Below are positions 22,059 through 30,052 of a DNA stretch of 64,000 nt, piece after piece (the stretch's first letter is position 1; every line of letters begins with the position of its first letter). The position numbers and the translations under genes were made by a program. This DNA is from Streptomyces sp. 2114.4 (GTDB taxonomy: Bacteria; Actinomycetota; Actinomycetes; Streptomycetales; Streptomycetaceae). The notes under the pieces were generated by a model, which saw nothing but the letters and a program-made list of their open reading frames with translations, did no database searches and was not told where the DNA came from. The stretch is taken from contig NZ_FYEY01000001.1 of NCBI RefSeq assembly GCF_900187385.1, forward strand, positions 4,836,001 to 4,900,000. Reading direction: 5' to 3'.

Positions 22059-24746
22059 TCAGACCGAGTCGTCCGCCAGTTCCGCGACTCCCGTGATCCG
22101 GTGCAGCGGATAGGTCCGCACCTCGTCGGAGGTGTGGTCGTAGGCCGTCACGAAGCCGCCTTCGACGCGTACCGGCGCGATGACGCGCTGGCTGGCGGCG
22201 CCGTCGGCGTTGACGTAGCCGATCCACAGGGCGGAGTGGGTCAGCACCGCGGCCTGCATGGTGGCAAGGGTCTCGGCGGAGGTGGTGCGGGGGAGGGCGC
22301 CGGGGGCGGCCGGAGCGGGGGCGCGGACGGGCTTGCGTTCCGCGGTGGCGGCGAGGTCGCCGGCGCGGATGGCACGTACCGCCGCGGTGAGCAGGGTCGC
22401 GTCGGGGGCCGGCGGGCCGTCGGGCACCGGGGTGGGGGCGGTGCGCGGCGGGGTGCGGTAGGTGTCGGCGCGGGCGATCAGCACGTCGCCCGCGGTGGAC
22501 TCGGCGGCCGGGGCGTAACCCATCGCCCGCAGGCCGTCGAGGAGTTGGTCGGGGGCGGTCTGGGCGGCGAGCACGGTCGGGGCGAGCCGGCGCAGCCGGA
22601 GGGTGGCGGCGCGGCGGTCGGCAAGGATCTCGGAGAGCAGGGCGTCGTCGTCGCAGCGGACGTAGGCGGTGGCCGCGCCGACCCGCAGTCGGCCGTGCTT
22701 ACGGGCCACGTCGTCGATGAGGTAGGCGAGCGGCTGGGGGACCGGGGTGCGGGAGTGGGCGGTGAGGAATTCCTGCAGTTCGACGGCGGAGCGGCCGGCG
22801 TCCAGGGCACGGCGTACCGAGGCGGGGGTGAAGCGGTAGACCGTCGCGCCGCCCTTGGACTCGATGTCGGCGAGGACGCCGAGCGCGTCGGCGAGCGGGC
22901 GGTGCAGCGGGCCGGGGGCGACGGCGGTCAGGTCCGCCTGGAGGAGGACGTGGTCGACGGGTTCGGGGAGGAGGGGGGCGAGGAGCGCGGCGGCGCGGCT
23001 CGCGGCGGCGTCGGTGTCCGCGGGGGGAGGGGCCGCGCCGGGCGCGGCGGAGGAGGCCGCGGCGGACTGCGAGGTGGTGTCGGCCGAGGTGGCGTCGATC
23101 AGTGCGCGGCCGTGGGTGGAGAGTGCGCCGCGGCCGGTCACGCCCAGCAACTCGGCCTCGGTCAGCGTCCATTGCGCGAGACGCGAGCGGAGGTCGTCGG
23201 CGGGGGCGGAGCCGGCGGGACCGGGCGCCGGGCCGGCGGGGCCGGCGGACGGTACGCCGCCTTCGACGGCCCCGGCCCCGGCCCCGGTCGCGGCCCCGGT
23301 CGCGGCCCCGGCCCCGGCCCCAGCCCCGGCCCCGGCCCCGGCCCCGGCCCCGGCCGGCGTCCGGCCCGTGGCCGGTGCCGGGACCTGGCCCGCGGCCCCG
23401 GCGCTGCGCAGCGGACGCTCCCACTGCAGCCGGGAGCGGACCGCCGCCGCCGGTACGGCGGTGCCGGGCGGCAGGCCGGCGAGGAGGGCGAGGGCGCGGC
23501 GGCGGACCTCGGGGGCGGGGGAGCGGTCGAGGTGCGGGCCGAGGGCGGCCAGCGCGCGGCCCTTGGCATCGGCGCTGCCGACGAGGCCCGCGGCGCGGGT
23601 CGCGGAGAGCCAGGCGGCCGCCAGCACGGCCCAGCGCTCGTGGTCGGGCAGCTGCAGCCACTCCTCGGCGGCCGGGGTGGCCGCGAACCGCTCGTCGGCC
23701 TCACCGTCGGAGGCGATCAGCCCGGCCCCGTAGGCGAGTTCGAGCCAGAAGGCGGCCAGCTGCTCGGTGGTGTCCAGGGCGGTGGCGGTGCGCTTGAGAT
23801 CGCGGACGCTCATCCCGCCGGCGCGCAGGACACCAGGCCCGCCCAGGTCCCACTCCTTGAGCAGTTCCTCGACGGTCGCCAGCGCGGTGAACGCCTGACT
23901 CGCGGCGGCGTTGTCCACAAGCTGTGGATCGCGCTCCGTGACGGGGGAGAGCGCGGGCGGGACCGGCTCGGGGGTGCGATGGGCGCGCCCGGCGCGCAGA
24001 TGGAGCGCCGCCTCGCGCGGCAGGACGACGTTGCGGGCGCCCGCCGGGAGCAGCAGGCCCCGGTCCAGCAGCCACTGCAGATGCGGGGCCGGACGGTCGG
24101 TGACCCCGCCGTACGGCGGGCCCCACAGCAGCTTGTCGAGGACGGCGACGGATTCGGCGGGCGCGGTGTCGAGCAGCGCCGCCATCCGGGCGCGGTCGGA
24201 GAACAGGGCGGACAGCGCGGCGACCGCGGTGACCGGGTCGTGGGTGGCGGGCAGCCCGGCCGCGGCGATGATCTCCTGCAGCCGCCCCGGCGACATCCCG
24301 GCCGCGGCCTCGGCGACGGTCGGCCCCAGCCCGGTCGGCGACGGATGCGCGGCGCTGGGGCTGAGCAGTTCACGGGCCGTACGCACCAGCCGCAGGCGGT
24401 CGTCCGGGCCCCACACCAGCGCCTGCGCCCGCAGCTCGGCCACCGCCCTGGGCAGCTCGGCGGCGACCGCCGCGTCCCCGGTGTCCCCGCCCATCAGCGC
24501 GCCCAGCGTGTCGTACGGGCACGGGTCGGGCGCCACCGCCAGCGCCTCGGCGGTCTGCAGCACGAACCGGTCGAGCCGTTCCACCGCGCGGACGACCGAC
24601 GCCCGGGTCCCGGCCCGGGTGGCGAGCTGGGTGACATCGCCCGGCACCGGATTGAGCAGGTCGGGCCGTGCCCGCAGCAGCCCGACGAGCCCGCGGTCGG
24701 TGCGGGTCCTGAGCTCCTCGGCGAGGGTGCGGGGTGTACCGGTCAT
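22059..24746 (-). CDS. Large helicase-associated protein (XPB/Ssl2 C-terminal-like), non-catalytic
   Basis: An 895-residue cytosolic protein. It opens with LAEELRTRTDRGLVGLLRAR, typical of actinobacterial proteins annotated as helicase-associated or XPB/Ssl2-like, but no Walker motifs are visible. Residues about 480-530 are an Ala/Gly run encoded by a GGGGCC repeat array. The region DHVLLQADLTAVAPGPLHRP and KGGATVYRFTPASVRRALDA is the helicase-associated domain. The end, LWIGYVNADGAASQRVIAPV followed by a DEVRTYPLHRI strand, looks like a WYL-type beta barrel. The function is unassigned; a nucleic-acid-binding or scaffold role near XPB is possible. ATG at 24746. Confidence 0.75.
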   Translation of the reverse strand: MTGTPRTLAEELRTRTDRGLVGLLRARPDLLNPVPGDVTQLATRAGTRASVVRAVERLDRFVLQTAEALAVAPDPCPYDTLGALMGGDTGDAAVAAELPRAVAELRAQALVWGPDDRLRLVRTARELLSPSAAHPSPTGLGPTVAEAAAGMSPGRLQEIIAAAGLPATHDPVTAVAALSALFSDRARMAALLDTAPAESVAVLDKLLWGPPYGGVTDRPAPHLQWLLDRGLLLPAGARNVVLPREAALHLRAGRAHRTPEPVPPALSPVTERDPQLVDNAAASQAFTALATVEELLKEWDLGGPGVLRAGGMSVRDLKRTATALDTTEQLAAFWLELAYGAGLIASDGEADERFAATPAAEEWLQLPDHERWAVLAAAWLSATRAAGLVGSADAKGRALAALGPHLDRSPAPEVRRRALALLAGLPPGTAVPAAAVRSRLQWERPLRSAGAAGQVPAPATGRTPAGAGAGAGAGAGAGAGAATGAATGAGAGAVEGGVPSAGPAGPAPGPAGSAPADDLRSRLAQWTLTEAELLGVTGRGALSTHGRALIDATSADTTSQSAAASSAAPGAAPPPADTDAAASRAAALLAPLLPEPVDHVLLQADLTAVAPGPLHRPLADALGVLADIESKGGATVYRFTPASVRRALDAGRSAVELQEFLTAHSRTPVPQPLAYLIDDVARKHGRLRVGAATAYVRCDDDALLSEILADRRAATLRLRRLAPTVLAAQTAPDQLLDGLRAMGYAPAAESTAGDVLIARADTYRTPPRTAPTPVPDGPPAPDATLLTAAVRAIRAGDLAATAERKPVRAPAPAAPGALPRTTSAETLATMQAAVLTHSALWIGYVNADGAASQRVIAPVRVEGGFVTAYDHTSDEVRTYPLHRITGVAELADDSV
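23269..23355. repeat. GGCCCC/GGGGCC hexanucleotide array, about 14 units, in coding sequence
   Basis: GGCCCC repeats run for 87 bp with three deviating units (GGTCGC twice, AGCCCC once). On the coding (minus) strand this reads GGGGCC and encodes alternating Ala-Gly. The G-rich strand can form G-quadruplexes, and units are likely to expand or contract. Confidence 0.9.
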
Positions 24747-24922
24747 TCGTCCTACGTTAGCGGGGCCGGGCCGGGCGGGGGACCGAGCGGCGGCACGGTA
24801 TCCACGGAACGCCGCCACGCCACGGGTACGCCACCCCGCCCCGGCCCCCGCGGCCTCCGGCCCGCCGGGCGGCGGAGGCGGTACCGTCGGGGCAGTAACC
24901 AGCGGACGCCGCAGGGGATTTC

Positions 24923-26167
24923 GTGGGGATCGAGAGCGATCAGCTCGTCTATGACTATCTGAGCCGGGTGGGCGACCTGGCCCAGCAGCGGGGACTGCCC
25001 TCCGCCACGCGGATGCGGCTGGTCACCGGGCTCCGGGCCGAGATAGACGGACAGCAAGCCGATTCGGTGTCCGGTGTGAAGCGGATTCTGGCGCGGCTGG
25101 GGACGCCGGAGGCGGTGGTCGCGGCCGCGGGGAGCAGGGACGACAGGGCGCCGGGCGCGTCCTGGGGCGGCCCGGAGGCAGGGCGCGGCCCGCAGCCGCG
25201 GCAGGAGCCGGTGGCCGGGAGCGCCCCGGGGGCCGGTCCTTCCGTGCCGCTCGGCCCGACGCCGCCCGCAGCTCCGTCGTGGCCCGCCGGGACCCCGCGC
25301 CCGTGGAGCGCGGCGCGCGACAAGCTCACCGGTCTGGCCCGGCGCGGCGGGCTGACGGGCAAGCCGCCCGCGAACGGCAAGGACGCTCCGCACGGCACGG
25401 CCGGCACGGACGGCCCGTACGGCGCGGTGCCCGCCCCGCGCGCCGGTGCGCCTCGGGCCGCGCCGTCCGTCGGCCTGCCACCGCATCTGGCCGGCGCCGA
25501 CGAGCTGGGAGACGACGGTGACGCGCCCGACTGGTGGCGGGTGGAGCCGGCGCCGTTCGGGCCGGGCGAGACCGTTCCGGGGTTCGTCGGCGGGATCGAG
25601 ATCCCGGAGATATGGGACCGGCCGGAGAGCGACCGGGTGTCGATGAAGAAGGACGGGGCCGGGGGAGCCGGGGAGCAGGACGCGGAGGAGGACGCGGACG
25701 GCGCGGCGCCGGCGGAACGCCCGCTGCGGCGGATGGTCCGGCGGGTGCTCGACCGGCGGCGCGGCGGCGGGCCCGGTGCGGCGCCCGCGGCCGGGGCCGG
25801 CGAAGACGTCGTGGTGGTGCCGGCGCGGGCGCCGCTCAGCCCGGTCCTGATGCTGGCCGTGCTGCTGCTGGTGGCCGGTGCGGCGCTGGGGTCGTGGCTC
25901 GCGCTGGCGGGCGGCTGGGGGCTCGCGTACGTCTCACGGCGGCTGAGCCGGGCCGAGGCCAAGTTCGCGGCGCTCGGCGTGCCGGGGGCCGTCGTCGGCG
26001 GGCTGGTGGTGTGGCTGTGGGGCCGGTTCGACGGGCGCTGGGGCGAGCCGATCGCACAGGGGCGGCTGGGGCAGGAGATGGTCGACGGGCTGCCGGGGGT
26101 GGTGCGGGTGGCGGCGGTCGCCTCGGCGCTGTTCCTGGTGTGGCGGATGCGACGGGCGCCGCGATGA
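24923..26167 (+). CDS. Membrane protein with N-terminal HAAS-like domain and long disordered linker (414 aa)
   Basis: Residues 1-65 resemble HAAS/DUF1700-type helical domains: DQLVYDYLSRVGDLAQQRGL, then RLVTGLRAEIDGQQ and GVKRILARLGTPEAVVAAAG. Residues 70-280 are a Pro/Gly/Ala-rich linker with few hydrophobic residues. Residues about 300-410 contain three or four TM segments (LSPVLMLAVLLLVAGAALGS, VPGAVVGGLVVWLWG, VRVAAVASALFLVWRM). GTG at 24923 follows CAGGGGATTTC weakly. Proteins with this plan are common hypothetical membrane proteins in streptomycetes. The role is unknown; HAAS domains usually mediate partner binding near PadR-type regulators, none of which is nearby. Confidence 0.75.
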   Translation: MGIESDQLVYDYLSRVGDLAQQRGLPSATRMRLVTGLRAEIDGQQADSVSGVKRILARLGTPEAVVAAAGSRDDRAPGASWGGPEAGRGPQPRQEPVAGSAPGAGPSVPLGPTPPAAPSWPAGTPRPWSAARDKLTGLARRGGLTGKPPANGKDAPHGTAGTDGPYGAVPAPRAGAPRAAPSVGLPPHLAGADELGDDGDAPDWWRVEPAPFGPGETVPGFVGGIEIPEIWDRPESDRVSMKKDGAGGAGEQDAEEDADGAAPAERPLRRMVRRVLDRRRGGGPGAAPAAGAGEDVVVVPARAPLSPVLMLAVLLLVAGAALGSWLALAGGWGLAYVSRRLSRAEAKFAALGVPGAVVGGLVVWLWGRFDGRWGEPIAQGRLGQEMVDGLPGVVRVAAVASALFLVWRMRRAPR

Positions 26168-26181
26168 GGAGGCCGGGCCGC

Positions 26182-26249
26182 CAGGGGGCTCGCCCCCGGC
26201 CGGAGCGCCCCCCCGGGCCCCAGCCGGGACTAGGGGGAGACACCCCTAG
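26182..26249 (+). terminator. Stacked hairpins after the HAAS-like membrane protein gene
   Basis: GGGGG-CTCG-CCCCC (26182-26195) and CTAGGGG-GAGACA-CCCCTAG (26230-26249) are perfect hairpins in the 129-bp gap before the HAD gene. Larger flanking arms GGAGGCC/GGCCTCC enclose them. A terminator for the upstream gene is the simplest reading. Confidence 0.5.
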
Positions 26250-26296
26250 GGACGCCCCAGGGGCCTCCTCCCGGCCGGAACGCGCCCACAGGCACA

Positions 26297-26956
26297 ATGG
26301 CAGGCATGGCTGCGCACACTCCGACGGTCGGACTGACGGTCGGCTTTGACCTCGACATGACGCTGATCGACTCCCGTCCGGGCATCAAGGCCGCGTATCT
26401 GGAGCTCTCGGCCAGGACCGGCACCGTGATCGACGCCGACCTCGCGGTGAGCCGGCTGGGGCCCCCGCTGGAGGAGGAGATCCGCCAGTGGTTCCCCGCG
26501 GAGCGGGTGACGGAGATCGCCGAGCTCTACCGCGCGCTGTACCCGGAGTACGCGATCGCCGCGTCGCCCGCCCTGCCCGGCGCCCGGGAAGCCATCGACG
26601 CGGTGCACTCGGCGGGCGGCCGGGCGATCGTGGTGACGGCGAAGTACGAGCCGAACGCCAAGCTGCACCTGGAACACCTCGGCCTCGGCGTGGACGCCCT
26701 CTTCGGCTCGCTGTGGGCCGAGCGCAAGGCCGAGGCGCTGCGCACCCACCGGGCACCGGTCTACGTCGGCGATCACACCGGCGACGTCGTGGGGGCGCAC
26801 ACCGCCGGCGCGCTGTCCGTCGCGGTCGCCACCGGCCCGTGCGACGCCGCGGAGCTGCGCGACGCCGGTGCCGAGGTGGTGCTCGCCGACCTGACGGAGT
26901 TTCCGTCCTGGCTGGAGCGCTACGTGGCGGACGGGGGCGACGGCGCCGCCACCTGA
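26297..26956 (+). CDS. HAD-superfamily hydrolase (phosphoglycolate phosphatase-like)
   Basis: A 219-residue cytosolic HAD phosphatase. Motif I is VGFDLDMTLIDSRPG with nucleophile Asp and acid/base Asp; the helical cap spans about 30-90. Motif II is AIVVTAKYEPNAK; the conserved Lys is in ERKAEAL; motif IV is PVYVGDHTGDVVGAHTAG. The class includes phosphoglycolate phosphatase and pyrophosphatases; the substrate is not set by sequence. ATG at 26297 or 26306 are both possible. Its 3' end overlaps the convergent small membrane-protein gene by 37 bp. Confidence 0.85.
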   Translation: MAGMAAHTPTVGLTVGFDLDMTLIDSRPGIKAAYLELSARTGTVIDADLAVSRLGPPLEEEIRQWFPAERVTEIAELYRALYPEYAIAASPALPGAREAIDAVHSAGGRAIVVTAKYEPNAKLHLEHLGLGVDALFGSLWAERKAEALRTHRAPVYVGDHTGDVVGAHTAGALSVAVATGPCDAAELRDAGAEVVLADLTEFPSWLERYVADGGDGAAT

Positions 26957-27171
26957 CGGCGCTGAGCGGTGGCGGAACGGATCACTCCGGCCGCCGCGAT
27001 GAGGAAGCCGAGCCCCATCAGCATGCACAGCCAGTAGAAGACGGACGGCAGCGGTTCGGTCCCGAGGAACAGCGGCGCCACCGTGGCGAGAGTGGCCACT
27101 GCGCCAACTAGGAACATGATCGCGCCGATTCGGACCAGCAGATCCCCGGCCTGGGGAGTTTCGTCAGACAC
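26920..27171 (-). CDS. Small two-TM membrane protein (83 aa)
   Basis: An 83-residue protein with two membrane helices (VRIGAIMFLVGAVATLATVA and FYWLCMLMGLGFLIAAAGVI) and a short basic C-terminus. GTG at 27171 gives MSDETPQAGDLL; no strong ribosome site is visible. The N-terminus is acidic. The gene overlaps the end of the HAD gene and diverges from the cold-shock gene. It matches small conserved streptomycete membrane proteins seen at this locus; I know no function. Confidence 0.7.
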   Translation of the reverse strand: MSDETPQAGDLLVRIGAIMFLVGAVATLATVAPLFLGTEPLPSVFYWLCMLMGLGFLIAAAGVIRSATAQRRQVAAPSPPSAT

Positions 27172-27410
27172 CTGACCAGGGTAAGTCGGGGCCAGAAGCA
27201 CCGAGGATCCACCCGGCGGCGTCTTGTCACCGGCCTTGGGACCATTAGCCTGGGTGATGGCGGGTCCTGCGGCCCGCTGCACTGCTTTCCAGCCCCTCCC
27301 CACTCTCGGCTTCGCTCGTCGAGCGGGGGGACACCCACCCGCAGTCTCCGCAGTAGACCCGGCTCCAGATTTCAACGCTTTTTCCAACGAGTACGAGGAC
27401 GAGGACAGAC

Positions 27411-27794
27411 GTGCCTACCGGCAAGGTCAAGTGGTTCAACAGTGAGAAGGGCTTCGGCTTTCTCTCCCGCGATGACGGCGGTGACGTCTTCGTACACTCG
27501 TCGGTGCTGCCCGACGGGGTAGCCGCACTCAAGCCTGGCCAGCGCGTCGAATTCGGCGTCGTCGCGGGCCAGCGCGGCGATCAGGCGCTGACCGTGACGC
27601 TCCTCGACCCCGCGCCCTCGGTGGCCGCGGCGCAGCGCCGCAAGCCCGATGAACTCGCCTCGATCGTCCAGGACCTGACCACGTTGCTGGAGAACGTCAC
27701 CCAGCAACTGGAGCGCGGCCGCTACCCGGACAAGGTGCACGGCGCGAAGATCGCCGGCATGCTGCGCGCCGTCGCCGACCAACTGGACGTCTGA
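27411..27794 (+). CDS. Cold-shock-domain protein with C-terminal extension (127 aa)
   Basis: Residues 1-66 are a complete cold-shock domain: GKVKWFNSEKGFGFLSRDDG carries RNP1, DVFVHSSVLP carries RNP2. Residues 70-127 are an added helical tail (DELASIVQDLTTLLENVTQQ, then AGMLRAVADQLDV) that could dimerise. Simple Csp proteins are 67 residues, so this is the long actinobacterial form. It binds single-stranded RNA or DNA. GTG at 27411 follows ACGAGGACGAGGAC. The leader before it is about 240 bp, long enough for a structured 5' UTR. The gene converges with mqnD. Confidence 0.9.
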   Translation: MPTGKVKWFNSEKGFGFLSRDDGGDVFVHSSVLPDGVAALKPGQRVEFGVVAGQRGDQALTVTLLDPAPSVAAAQRRKPDELASIVQDLTTLLENVTQQLERGRYPDKVHGAKIAGMLRAVADQLDV

Positions 27795-27843
27795 GCACAC
27801 CTGCCCGCGGGCGGCCGCACCCGGCCGTCACCCGGGAGGCACG

Positions 27844-28695
27844 TCACACGAACTGCAACGCATCGGGGCCGAGGGGCGGAACCAGCCCCTCGGCCGCGGC
27901 GCGGGTGAGCAGTCCGCGCACCGCGGCGTAGCCGTCCTCGCCGAGGTCGGCGGTGAATTCGTTGACGTACAGCCCGATGTGCTGGTCGGCGACCTTCGGG
28001 TCCATCTCCTGGGCATGCTCCAGGACGTACGGCCGGGAGGCCTCGGGGTCGTCCCAGGCCATCAGCACGGAGCTGCGGACCGCCGCCGCCAGCTCGCGCA
28101 ACGCCCGCTCGCCCAGCGACCGCTTGGCGATGATCGCGCCGAGCGGGATCGGCAGCCCGGTGGTGAGCTCCCAGTGCTCGCCCATGTCGGCCAGGCGGAC
28201 CAGGCCGTAGTTCTGGTACGTGAAGCGCGCCTCGTGAATGACCAGACCCGCGTCGACCTTGCCGTCGCGCACGGCCGGCATGATCTCGTGGAACGGCAGC
28301 ACCACGATCTCCCCGACCCCGCCCGGCACCTCGGCCGCCGCCCACAGCCGGAACAGCAGATACGCGGTGGACCGCTCACTGGGCACCGCGACCGTCTTGC
28401 CCGCCAGATCCGCGGCCGTCCCCTGCTCCCTGGTCAGCACCAGCGGCCCGCAGCCGCGCCCCAGCGCCCCGCCGCAGGGCAGCAGCACATAGTCGTCGAG
28501 CACCCACGGCAGCACCGCGTACGACACCTTCAGCACATCGCCCTCACCGCGCTCGGCCATGCCGTTGGTGATATCGATATCGGCGAAGGTGACCGCCAGC
28601 TCCGGGGCGTCCGGGACCCGGCCGTGCGCCAGCGCGTCGAAGACGAAGGTGTCGTTCGGGCACGGCGAGTACGCGATGTTCAGCGGCCGGGTCAC
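27844..28695 (-). CDS. mqnD: 1,4-dihydroxy-6-naphthoate synthase (futalosine pathway)
   Basis: A 283-residue enzyme that converts cyclic dehypoxanthinyl futalosine to 1,4-dihydroxy-6-naphthoate in menaquinone synthesis. NIAYSPCPNDTFVFDALAHG is the family start; FADIDITNGMAERGEGDVLK, SYAVLPWVLDDYVLLPCGGA and LVIHEARFTYQNYGL (catalytic His) follow. Length is normal. GTG at 28695 lies 10 bp after the end of mqnB, so both are in one operon. Streptomyces make menaquinone by this route, which supports the host assignment. Confidence 0.95.
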   Translation of the reverse strand: MTRPLNIAYSPCPNDTFVFDALAHGRVPDAPELAVTFADIDITNGMAERGEGDVLKVSYAVLPWVLDDYVLLPCGGALGRGCGPLVLTREQGTAADLAGKTVAVPSERSTAYLLFRLWAAAEVPGGVGEIVVLPFHEIMPAVRDGKVDAGLVIHEARFTYQNYGLVRLADMGEHWELTTGLPIPLGAIIAKRSLGERALRELAAAVRSSVLMAWDDPEASRPYVLEHAQEMDPKVADQHIGLYVNEFTADLGEDGYAAVRGLLTRAAAEGLVPPLGPDALQFV

Positions 28696-28705
28696 GGGGT
28701 CCTCC

Positions 28706-29452
28706 TCAGGGATGGTGCGGAGCCGGAGCGGGCGCCGGAGCCGGTACGGTGGCGGCCGTCAGGGCTCCGGGAAGCGTGCGGAAGGCACCGGTCAGGGCGG
28801 TGAGCGCGGGGCCGATGCGCCAGGCGGCGCGGTCGCGCGGGCCGACGGCGTTGGAGACCGTACGGATCTCCAGCACCGGCACGCCGTGCGCGGCGGCCGC
28901 CTCGGCGACCCCGAAGCCCTCCATCGCCTCGGCCAGCACCCCGGGGTGACGCGCCGCCAGCTCGTCGGCGCGGGCCGCGCTGCCGGTGACCGTGGAGACG
29001 GTCACCACGGTGCCCAGGGCCGCGCCGGCCGCCGCGGCGACGGCCTTGGCCAGCGCCGGGTCGGGGCGGTGCGCCACCGTCCCGAAGCCGAGGTCGGTGA
29101 CCGGGGTGAAGCCGTCGGGGGTCTCGGCGCCCAGGTCGGCCGCGACGATCGCGTCGGCGACCACCACGGAGCCCAGGGCCGCGCCGGACGCGGCGAAGCC
29201 GCCGCCGATACCGGCCGAGACGACCAGGTCGTACGGCGCTGTGGCGAGCGCGGCGGCGGTCAGCGCGGTGGCCGTACCGGCGGCAGCGGCGGCCGGGCCG
29301 ACACCGGCGGCCAGCACGTCGAGCGCCACCGGCGCACCCGCCGCACGTCGCAGCGCGTACCCGCCGGGCAGCGCCGTCTCGTCGCAGGGTTCTGCCGCGG
29401 CGGCCACCGCGTCGCGCTCGGCGGCCACCGCCGTGACGACCAGGACCCGCAT
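28706..29452 (-). CDS. mqnB: Futalosine hydrolase
   Basis: A 248-residue nucleosidase of the PNP/MTAN fold that releases hypoxanthine from futalosine. LVVTAVAAERDAVAAA is the first strand; LDVLAAGVGPAAAAAGTA is the phosphate/ribose loop; DLVVSAGIGGGFA follows. The purine site reads EAMEGFGVAEAAAAHGVPVL, and VSNAVGPRDRAAWRIG ends the core. The Pro/Ala tail is unremarkable. ATG at 29452. It is the middle gene of DUF2771-mqnB-mqnD, with 26 and 10 bp gaps. Confidence 0.92.
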   Translation of the reverse strand: MRVLVVTAVAAERDAVAAAAEPCDETALPGGYALRRAAGAPVALDVLAAGVGPAAAAAGTATALTAAALATAPYDLVVSAGIGGGFAASGAALGSVVVADAIVAADLGAETPDGFTPVTDLGFGTVAHRPDPALAKAVAAAAGAALGTVVTVSTVTGSAARADELAARHPGVLAEAMEGFGVAEAAAAHGVPVLEIRTVSNAVGPRDRAAWRIGPALTALTGAFRTLPGALTAATVPAPAPAPAPHHP

Positions 29453-29478
29453 CGGCCGGCCCTCCCGTCTCAGCTCTC

Positions 29479-29982
29479 TCAGTCCTGCTGCTTCAGGGTG
29501 AAGTGCCACAGGGTCTTGGGGCCCTCGCCGCCGCCCAGCTCCGCGACCTGGAGGGTGACGTCCTTGCGGTAGGAGGTCTGACCGGTCTGCGGGTTCTGCT
29601 GCATGAAGAGGGTGTCCGCGTCGAAGCTGCGGTACGTCTGCTTGCTGGGCGCGCGCATGACGGGGCCGGCACCGATGACGATCCACCCGGACTTGGCGAC
29701 CTCCGGGTCGACGCCGACGCGCACCTTCTCACCGGGGTGGACGGTGATCGTCTTGCCGCCCTTCTTGGTGATGCAGGTGGCGACGGCCTTCTTGGAGAGG
29801 ACCTTGCCCCCGCCGTCGCAGCCGGGGGTGGCCTCGGCCTGCACCGTCGTCGAACCGACGGTCACGGTTGCCAGGGATGTCGGCTTCTCGCAGGCGGAGA
29901 GGGTGAGGAGACCCAGGGACACGGCACCGATGGCGGCAGCGGCACGGCGGCCCTTGCCCCAGGAGATCAACGCAGCGGTCAT
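29479..29982 (-). CDS. DUF2771-family lipoprotein
   Basis: A 167-residue exported lipoprotein: hydrophobic segment AAAAIGAVSLGLLTLSAC with lipidated Cys31, then a beta-rich domain (VTVGSTTVQAEATPGC, GKTITVHPGEKVRVGVDPEV, SGWIVIGAGPVM, TLQVAELGGGEGPKTLWHF). The pattern matches DUF2771, an actinobacterial cell-surface family of unknown function. Two further Cys may pair. It is the first gene of the mqn operon with 26 bp to mqnB, an association worth noting because menaquinone works in the same membrane. ATG at 29982. Confidence 0.8.
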   Translation of the reverse strand: MTAALISWGKGRRAAAAIGAVSLGLLTLSACEKPTSLATVTVGSTTVQAEATPGCDGGGKVLSKKAVATCITKKGGKTITVHPGEKVRVGVDPEVAKSGWIVIGAGPVMRAPSKQTYRSFDADTLFMQQNPQTGQTSYRKDVTLQVAELGGGEGPKTLWHFTLKQQD

Positions 29983-30052
29983 ACGGGCAGGCTATCTGGC
30001 GCCCCAGCTCACGCCACGCCCGGGTACGGCGTGCCGCGTCGCCCGTCGGATG

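Noticed and set aside
22023..24962. 979-codon plus-strand frame opposite the helicase-associated protein
   Set aside because: Gly/Arg-rich shadow; the minus-strand frame has family signatures and a normal start.
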